Assembly: GCA_964640085.1 (NCBI GenBank)
Contig: CAZXFA010000017.1
Location: forward strand, 1 to 62,444
DNA: 62,444 nt
Source of the DNA: CAZXFA01 sp964640085
Lineage (GTDB): Bacteria > Actinomycetota > UBA4738 > HRBIN12
Direction: 5' to 3'
The position numbers were made by a program, and so were the translations under genes. The first letter of the stretch is position 1. Every line of letters starts with the position of its first letter. A model generated the notes under the pieces. It was not told the DNA's origin, did not search any database, and was given only the letters and a program-made list of their open reading frames with translations. This document shows positions 57,210-62,444 of the stretch, piece by piece.

Positions 57210-59573
57210 ATGACGGTCGTCGAGTACCCACAAGGCACGCGCTTCCCCGGCCGCATCGGCCTGACCACGGCGGACTCGTCGCCGGCTTGGCCGGAGCCGA
57301 TCCGCGCCCCCGAGGGCGCGCCCAACGTCCTGTTCTTCATCCTGGACGACGTGGGTTACGGCCAGCTCTCGACGTTCGGAGGCTTCGTCGAGACGCCGAA
57401 CATCGACCGGGTGGCCGCCATGGGGCTGCGGTACGCGAACATGCATACCACGGCGCTGTGCTCACCGACGCGTTCCTGCGTCCTGACCGGTCGGAACCAC
57501 CACTCCAACGGGGTCGCCTCGATCATGGAGACCGCGACCGGCTACCCGGGGTACGACGCGCGCATGCCGTTCGAGAACGGGATGCTCTCCGAGATCCTGC
57601 GTCAGCACGGCTACAACACGTTCTGCGTGGGCAAATGGCACCTCAGTCCCTCCGAGGACAACACCCCCGCCGGGCCCTTCCACCGCTGGCCGCTGGGCCG
57701 AGGATTCGAGCGCTTCTACGGCTTCCTGGGCGGCGAGACCAACCAGTGGTACCCGGACCTCATCCAGGACAACCGCGAGGTCGAGCCGCCGAACAAGCCC
57801 GAGGACGGCTACCACCTGTCCGAGGACCTAGCCGACCAGGCGATCAGGATGATCCTGGATGCGCACGTGAACGCGCCGGAGAAGCCCTTCTTCCTCTACT
57901 ACGCGACCGGCTGCGGCCACGCACCCCACCACGTCGCCAAGGGGTGGGCGGACCGGTACGCGGGCCGGTTCGACGACGGCTGGGACGCCTACCGGGAGCG
58001 GGTGTTCGCGCGGCAGAAGGAGCTCGGCATCGTGCCGCCGGACGCGGAGCTACCGCCGCGTGACCCCGACGTGCCCGAGTGGGACTCGCTGTCGGCCGAC
58101 GAGCGGCGCCTGTACGCGCGCTTCATGGAGGTCTTCGCCGGGTTCGTCTCGTTCACGGACCATCACTTCGGGCGCATCCTCGACACGCTGGAGGAGATCG
58201 GCGAGCTCGAGAACACCATCGTCATGGTCCTGTCGGACAACGGTGCCTCGGCCGAGGGCGGCCCCGCCGGGTCGTCGAACGAGATGCTGTTCTTCAACAA
58301 CGCTCCCGAATCGCTGGAGGAGAACCTCTCCAGGATCGAGACGCTCGGGGACACCCGCTCGTACAACCACTACCCGTGGGGGTGGGCGTGGGCCGGCGAC
58401 ACGCCGTTCCGCCGGTGGAAGCGCGAGACCTACCGCGGCGGGTCGACGGATCCCTTCGTGGCCGCCTGGCCGAAAGGCATGAAGGCCCGGGGGGAGATCC
58501 GCAGCCAGTACGCGCACGCGATCGACATGATGCCCACGATCCTGGACGCCCTCGGCATCGAGCCGCCGGATGCGATCCGAGGCGTCGCCCAGGCCCCCAT
58601 GGAGGGCGTTTCGTTCGCTGCGTCCTTCGACGACCCGTCGGCGCCGACCGAGCACGTCACCCAGTACTTCGAGATGTTCGGGCATCGAGCCATCGACCAT
58701 GACGGCTGGCGGGCGGTCTGCCCGTGGCCGGGGGTCGACTTCACGACGGCAGCCACGAAGGGTCGGGCCTTCGGGTCGCCGATCACACCAGAAGTGCTCG
58801 ACGAGTTGGAGACCGAGGGGTGGGAGCTGTACCGGATCACGGAGGACCCGACCGAGTCGCGCAACGTCGCCGGCGAGCATCCGGACAAGCTGCGCGAGCT
58901 GGTCGCTCTCTGGTGGGTCGAGGCGGGCAAGTACCGGGTCCTGCCGATCGACGGCGACGTCAGGTCCCGCCTCGTCGTGGATCGACCGCTCACCTCTCGT
59001 CCGAGGACCAGCTTCACGTACTACCCGGGGTTGTCGGCCATCCCGCAACCGGCGACGCCGAAGACGGCCAACCGGCCGCACAGCATCGAGGCCGACGTGA
59101 CGATCCCGTCCGGCGGGGCCGAGGGCATCCTGCTCGCGCAGGGCGGTGCGGCCGGCGGGTTCGCCTTCTACCTCAAGGACGGCAAGCTCCACTACGCGCT
59201 CAATTACGTCGCTCGGGACTTCTTCGAAGTGAGCTCCTCCGACGGCGTTCCCGAGGGTCGGCACACGCTGCGGTTCGAGTTCGAGCCCACGGGTCAGCCG
59301 GACTTCGCCACGGGCAAGGGCGCGCCCGGGAGGTTCCAGCTCTACGTCGACGGTGTGATCGTCGGGGACCGGGACGTCCCGCACACCACGCCGATGATCT
59401 ACGAGCTGGAGGGACTGTCCTGCGGCTTCGACGCCCTGGCGCCGGTGCTCCCCGACGTGTACGAGACCCCGTTCTCGTTCACGGGCACGATCCATTCCGT
59501 CACGATGGACGTCAGCGGAGAGCTGATCGAGGACGACGAGACGACCCTTAAGCGCCTGATGGCCCAGCAGTAG
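57210..59573 (+). CDS. cytosolic arylsulfatase-type sulfatase with C-terminal jelly-roll domain (copy 2)
   Basis: A 787-residue paralogue of the 49776 gene, alignable from end to end. It has FFILDDVGYGQL, CSPTRSCVLTGRNHHSNG (formylglycine Cys again at residue 84), VGKWHLSPSE, YATGCGHAPHH, VLSDNGASAEGG and RRWKRETYRGG, and a C-terminal beta-sandwich (RPHSIEADVTIPSGGAEGIL onwards). No signal peptide. The conserved identical Cys position indicates recent duplication of a whole gene. It is probably monocistronic; palindrome G follows seven bases after its stop. Confidence 0.93.
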   Translation: MTVVEYPQGTRFPGRIGLTTADSSPAWPEPIRAPEGAPNVLFFILDDVGYGQLSTFGGFVETPNIDRVAAMGLRYANMHTTALCSPTRSCVLTGRNHHSNGVASIMETATGYPGYDARMPFENGMLSEILRQHGYNTFCVGKWHLSPSEDNTPAGPFHRWPLGRGFERFYGFLGGETNQWYPDLIQDNREVEPPNKPEDGYHLSEDLADQAIRMILDAHVNAPEKPFFLYYATGCGHAPHHVAKGWADRYAGRFDDGWDAYRERVFARQKELGIVPPDAELPPRDPDVPEWDSLSADERRLYARFMEVFAGFVSFTDHHFGRILDTLEEIGELENTIVMVLSDNGASAEGGPAGSSNEMLFFNNAPESLEENLSRIETLGDTRSYNHYPWGWAWAGDTPFRRWKRETYRGGSTDPFVAAWPKGMKARGEIRSQYAHAIDMMPTILDALGIEPPDAIRGVAQAPMEGVSFAASFDDPSAPTEHVTQYFEMFGHRAIDHDGWRAVCPWPGVDFTTAATKGRAFGSPITPEVLDELETEGWELYRITEDPTESRNVAGEHPDKLRELVALWWVEAGKYRVLPIDGDVRSRLVVDRPLTSRPRTSFTYYPGLSAIPQPATPKTANRPHSIEADVTIPSGGAEGILLAQGGAAGGFAFYLKDGKLHYALNYVARDFFEVSSSDGVPEGRHTLRFEFEPTGQPDFATGKGAPGRFQLYVDGVIVGDRDVPHTTPMIYELEGLSCGFDALAPVLPDVYETPFSFTGTIHSVTMDVSGELIEDDETTLKRLMAQQ

Positions 59574-59579
59574 AGCCTT

Positions 59580-59624
59580 TCACCCGGAACGGGTGATGTC
59601 GGGGAGGGAGCTCGAAGATAGTTC
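59580..59624 (+). promoter_or_regulatory. palindrome G and -10 before the yggT-like gene
   Basis: TCACCC-GGAAC-GGGTGA at 59580-59596, flanked by CTT and TG. TAGTTC at 59619-59624 starts 23 bases beyond, with an alternative GATAGT two bases earlier. The gene begins at 59681 with AGGAGGTGA upstream. Confidence 0.7.
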
Positions 59625-59680
59625 TAGGTGCATCACTCGACGGGTACCCAAGGCCTACCGCCACAGGAGGTGAGTCCCCG

Positions 59681-60154
59681 ATGAGCAACACGGGTTCGCT
59701 CAGACCCACCGATCCATCCGTTCCTGCGGCCCGCTCCCAGCCCCCGGAGCCTGGGGGAACACCGGCCGTCATGCTGATGCGGATCGCCCGCTGGCTGGTC
59801 CTGTTCGTCTACGTCATCGCGATGATCTCGGTCGTCGTCCTCCTGATCACGTTCTTCCTCCGGTTGTTCGGCGCGAACCCCTCCACGCCGTTCGTGGAGT
59901 GGATGTACCGGAGCGCGGACCGGTTCATGAAGCCGTTCCGGGGGATCTTCCCGCCGGTCGAGACGGGGGGGGACTCAGTGCTGGACGTCTCGGTGCTCTT
60001 CGCCATGCTGATGTACGGGCTGCTGGCCGTCGGGGTTCACGCGTTGGTCGAGTGGCTCGACCGCAAGCTGTTCCTCGCGGGTCTACAGCGTGAGAGTCGC
60101 GAGCACCGAGGGGAGGGGTCCTCAACGGTGACGCGGGAAGTGACCGACCGCTAG
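59681..60154 (+). CDS. YggT-family membrane protein
   Basis: A 157-residue protein with a polar N-terminus of about 30 residues, then two strong helices (LVLFVYVIAMISVVVLLITF and VLFAMLMYGLLAVGVHALV). FLRLFGANPSTPFVEWMYRS then ADRFMKPFRGIFPP is the YggT motif. YggT proteins are linked to cell division, osmotic response or cofactor-independent membrane assembly. The ribosome site AGGAGG is strong. It is convergent with the maturase gene. Confidence 0.86.
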   Translation: MSNTGSLRPTDPSVPAARSQPPEPGGTPAVMLMRIARWLVLFVYVIAMISVVVLLITFFLRLFGANPSTPFVEWMYRSADRFMKPFRGIFPPVETGGDSVLDVSVLFAMLMYGLLAVGVHALVEWLDRKLFLAGLQRESREHRGEGSSTVTREVTDR

Positions 60155-60198
60155 TCGGGACGGCGGCCGCGGACCTCGAGAGCCAGCAGGAGGGCCGT

Positions 60199-61683
60199 TC
60201 ATCTGGAGGGGGAGATGCGCTGCGCGGTGCGGCTCCCGCGGTGCACGACCGGGGGTCGGGGGATCCCCGGGGACGTCGGCAGCGGGCGCGCGGCCGGCTC
60301 ATCCCCGACTCGCCCGTGACATCGCTTCACCTTGCGGCCGCTGCCGCACGGGCAGGGATCGTTCCTCCCGGCCCGCCGGACGGCGAGCAGGAGTTCGGCC
60401 TCCTCCCGGGCGAGTTCATCCATGACGTCGGCCGCCGGGCGACCGGCGCGCATCAGTTCGATCATGCGGCGCATCGGGACGTCGATGTGGTGGAAGAACT
60501 CCTTGAACCCGGCGCAGAGGTAGTTCAGTCCGGGCTCACCGTCGGGGGTGGTGATGAAGCGGTTCTTCGGGCACTCCCCGTGGCAGGCGAACCGCACGTC
60601 GCACTCGAGGCAGTAGCGAGGGAGCGAGTCGCGCTTGTCCTTCCCGAAGTCGAACTGCTGCCGCCCCGAGACGAGGTCCTCGATGCTGGAGTCAGCGATG
60701 TTGCCGAGCAGGTAGTCGGGGTCGACGAAGTGATCGCACGAGTACAGGTCCCCGTTGTGCTCGAGGGCCAAGCCCAGACCGCAGGTCTCGTTGAACACGC
60801 ACATCCCAGACTGTCCGAGGCCGGCCCAGTTGCGCGCGGCCGCCTCGAAGGTCTGCACGAAGATCTCACCGACGTCGTGGCGGACCCACTCGTCGAAGAT
60901 CGTGGTCAGGAACGTCCCGAACTGCTCGGGCAGCACCGAACGCTGCGAGGCGAACGCACCCCGCAGGTCCGCAGGCGCGCCATGCTCGTCGACCCGCTCC
61001 ACCACGGGGATGAACTGCATCCAGCTGGTGCCGGCCTCGTCGCGCAGGAACCGGTAGACCTCGAGCGGATACTCGCCGTTGACACGGTTGACCGTCGTCA
61101 GGATGTTGTACTCGACGCCGTGCTTCTGGAGGAGACGCAAACCGCGCATCACCTCGTCGAAGGAACCCTTCCCGGCCTTATTGACCCGGTACGCGTCGTG
61201 CAGCTCCCGTGGGCCGTCGATGCTGATCCCCACGAGGAAGTCGTGCTCGGCGAGGAACGCGCCCCACTCGTCGTCCAGGAGGGTGGCGTTCGTCTGCATC
61301 GTGTTGAGGAACGTCATCCCCGGCTTCCGGTAACGCTCCTCCATCTCCATCGCCCGACGGTAGAAGTCGAGGCCCATCAACGTCGGCTCGCCGCCCTGCC
61401 AGGCGACCGTCACCTGCGGGGCGCGATGCATCTCGATCAGCTGACGGATGTACGCCTCGAGGGCTTCGTCCGACATCCGGAACCGATCGCCCGGGTAGAG
61501 CTCCTCCTTGTCCAGGAAGAAGCAGTACGAGCACCCGAGGTTGCAGATCGCACCGGTCGGCTTCGCCAGGATGTGCACGGCATCGGGCGACCAGGCCCGA
61601 TCGGATGCGTGCCCGCCCTGCGGCTGGACGATCGGCAGCGGGATGCGGGTACGCGCGCCGGCCGGCTTGTCCTCCGGATCCAT
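60199..61683 (-). CDS. radical SAM/SPASM anaerobic sulfatase-maturating enzyme with SEC-C tail
   Basis: A 494-residue maturase that oxidises a Cys or Ser of sulfatases to formylglycine without oxygen. The radical SAM cluster CNLGCSYCFF (Cys 47, 51, 54), WQGGEPTLMG and GISIDGPRELHDAYR are conserved, and the SPASM region has GDLYSCDHFVDPDYLLGNI, YCLECDVRFACHGECPKNRF and CAGFKEFF. An unusual addition is a C-terminal SEC-C zinc motif (NDPCPCGSGRKVKRCHG, about residues 440-457), often used for ribosome or chaperone contact. ATG 61683 lies six bases after TAGACT (leaderless). It is divergent from a sulfatase. Confidence 0.93.
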   Translation of the reverse strand: MDPEDKPAGARTRIPLPIVQPQGGHASDRAWSPDAVHILAKPTGAICNLGCSYCFFLDKEELYPGDRFRMSDEALEAYIRQLIEMHRAPQVTVAWQGGEPTLMGLDFYRRAMEMEERYRKPGMTFLNTMQTNATLLDDEWGAFLAEHDFLVGISIDGPRELHDAYRVNKAGKGSFDEVMRGLRLLQKHGVEYNILTTVNRVNGEYPLEVYRFLRDEAGTSWMQFIPVVERVDEHGAPADLRGAFASQRSVLPEQFGTFLTTIFDEWVRHDVGEIFVQTFEAAARNWAGLGQSGMCVFNETCGLGLALEHNGDLYSCDHFVDPDYLLGNIADSSIEDLVSGRQQFDFGKDKRDSLPRYCLECDVRFACHGECPKNRFITTPDGEPGLNYLCAGFKEFFHHIDVPMRRMIELMRAGRPAADVMDELAREEAELLLAVRRAGRNDPCPCGSGRKVKRCHGRVGDEPAARPLPTSPGIPRPPVVHRGSRTAQRISPSR

Positions 61684-61689
61684 CCGATG

Positions 61690-61695
61690 AGTCTA
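61690..61695 (-). promoter_or_regulatory. maturase -10 box
   Basis: TAGACT on the minus strand ends six bases before the ATG at 61683 and starts 49 bases from the near edge of palindrome H. The mRNA is probably leaderless. Confidence 0.5.
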
Positions 61696-61743
61696 GTCTG
61701 CGCCCCCGAAGCCCGACACCGTGCGGGGCGGGTGGGCTGGATA

Positions 61744-61788
61744 TCACCCCTTCCGTGTGATGACTGCGCCGGGCCGGGTTCCTAGCGT
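61744..61788 (+). promoter_or_regulatory. palindrome H (one mismatch) and -10 before the third sulfatase
   Basis: TCACCC-CTTCC-GTGTGA at 61744-61760 (one change in the right half) with TG after. TAGCGT at 61783-61788 starts 23 bases beyond, the same spacing as at sites E and G. It heads a long leader to the sulfatase at 61997. Confidence 0.65.
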
Positions 61789-61996
61789 CCATATGGATGG
61801 TGTCTCAGCACGCCGCGAGGAGATCGATGACGCGCCAGCGATCCGGGCTCGGCGAGGTCGGGAGACCGGGCACGGTCGTTGACGGTGGAGGGCGCCCCGG
61901 AACCGGCCACCGGGTCGAGCTCCTCGATCCACGTGTCAGGTTCCTCGGTGCTCCTGGGCCGGTGCAGCGCGAGACGGGGACAGATAGGGAGGCGTC

Positions 61997-62444
61997 ATGG
62001 CAGATAGGCCGAACATCCTGGTGCTCTGGGGGGACGACATCGGCTGGTACAACATCAGCCACCACAACCGCGGGGCGATGGGCTACGAGACCCCCAACAT
62101 CGACCGGATCGCGCGCGAGGGGATCGATTTCACCGACTACTATGGGCAGCAGAGCTGCACCGCGGGTCGCGCCGCGTTCATCACGGGACAGAACCCCGTG
62201 CGAACCGGTCTCACCAAGGTGGGGATCCCGGGGGCGGATGTGGGCCTCCAGCCAGAGGATCCCACGATCGCCGCGCTCCTGAAGCCGCTCGGCTATGTCA
62301 CCGGCCAGTTCGGCAAGAACCACCTCGGAGACAAGGACGAGTTCCTGCCCACGAACCACGGCTTCGACGAGTTCTACGGCAACCTCTATCACCTGAACGC
62401 CGAGGACGAGCCCGAGCACCCCGACTACCCGAAGGATCCGGCGT
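61997..62444 (+). CDS. sulfatase (CxAxR type), cut by the window end
   Basis: The first 149 residues of a third sulfatase. It has NILVLWGDDIGWYNISHHN (metal Asp pair), ETPNIDRIAREGIDFTDYYG and the formylglycine site SCTAGRAAFITGQNP with Cys about 54 and Ala at the +2 position, then FGKNHLGD. The CxAxR form and N-terminus belong to a different sulfatase subfamily from the two copies upstream, and it lacks their N-terminal extension. AGGGAGG precedes ATG 61997. The frame is open to the last base; domain content beyond is unseen. It is divergent from the maturase that is its likely activator. Confidence 0.9.
   Translation, partial: MADRPNILVLWGDDIGWYNISHHNRGAMGYETPNIDRIAREGIDFTDYYGQQSCTAGRAAFITGQNPVRTGLTKVGIPGADVGLQPEDPTIAALLKPLGYVTGQFGKNHLGDKDEFLPTNHGFDEFYGNLYHLNAEDEPEHPDYPKDPA

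Larger units (their letters stand above)
61684..61996. other. divergent region between maturase and third sulfatase
   Basis: This 313-base interval holds the maturase -10, palindrome H with its plus-strand -10, and then a leader of about 200 bases before the sulfatase ATG. I see no convincing gene in that leader. A 29-codon frame from ATG 61797 (DGVSARREEIDDA...) would start at the predicted transcription start but has no other support. Confidence 0.5.

Noticed and set aside
25846..61760. The repeated TCACCC-N5-GGGTGA as intrinsic terminators or UUCG-tetraloop RNA hairpins
   Set aside because: Only some copies have a TTCG centre, none has a T tract, and the outer flanks and the distance to a -10 box are conserved. 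That fits a DNA operator better than a terminator.
61797..61886. A 29-codon leader peptide before the third sulfatase
   Set aside because: It starts at the predicted transcription start but shows no repeat, stall motif or recognisable protein character.
1..62444. tRNA, rRNA, CRISPR, insertion sequence or prophage content
   Set aside because: No cloverleaf, spaced direct-repeat array, transposase, integrase or phage structural protein was recognised on reading both strands.

Overview
The window is high-GC bacterial chromosome, probably from an uncultured actinobacterium. The supports are a GuaB3-type IMP dehydrogenase paralogue, a class E sortase, many ATGA/GTGA/TGATG gene overlaps, frequent GTG and TTG starts, and many apparently leaderless genes with a TAGNNT -10 box six or seven bases before the start codon. 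A run of exactly 100 N at 1241-1340 shows it is a scaffolded, probably metagenomic, assembly; the one long frame across it is a chimera of an AlkP-superfamily enzyme and an APS kinase. I saw no rRNA, tRNA, CRISPR array or insertion sequence.

The left part (1-25.1 kb) is mainly housekeeping. It holds guaB3-guaA-cutA, a GyrI-like protein, sortase E divergent from a PcrA-type helicase, a secreted RTX-repeat/metallophosphatase and a ceramidase-like membrane protein. Next come a D-2-hydroxyacid dehydrogenase, a decayed vapBC-like module, an SDR and a hydrolase-cyclase fusion. Then follow a B12-binding mutase subunit coupled to sucCD, zinc-ribbon membrane proteins, and a purine/one-carbon cluster purN-purH-folD-metF.

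From about 25.8 kb to the right end the content changes to stress, anaerobic-energy and envelope functions. There are two HdeD-like proteins, a P2-type cation ATPase, and a full arginine deiminase operon (argF-arcC-arcA, a 48-residue membrane peptide, and NhaC- and YfcC-type carriers). A five-gene overlapping operon contains two related membrane alpha/beta hydrolases around a CPBP protease. Further right are a YihY protein with a PAP2-like/kinase fusion, a large LuxR/LAL regulator, SHOCT and PLDc_N proteins, a GAP-family protein, a Na+/H+ antiporter, a YggT protein, three sulfatases and a radical-SAM sulfatase maturase.

The most striking signal ties this right half together. An identical-architecture palindrome, TCACCC-N5-GGGTGA, occurs eight times (A 25846, B 27269, C 42588, D 48304, E 48769, F 57117, G 59580, H 61744; one mismatch in H). 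Each copy lies in the region upstream of a plus-strand transcription unit. Seven are followed, with the -10 hexamer starting 23-25 bases beyond the palindrome, by a sequence fitting or nearly fitting TAGNNT, which puts the palindrome centre near -43, as for a class II activator. I propose that this is the operator of an undescribed regulon joining arginine fermentation, ion transport, membrane-stress proteins and cytosolic sulfatases. The LAL regulator at 45987-48272 is a candidate, unproven, for the factor that binds it.
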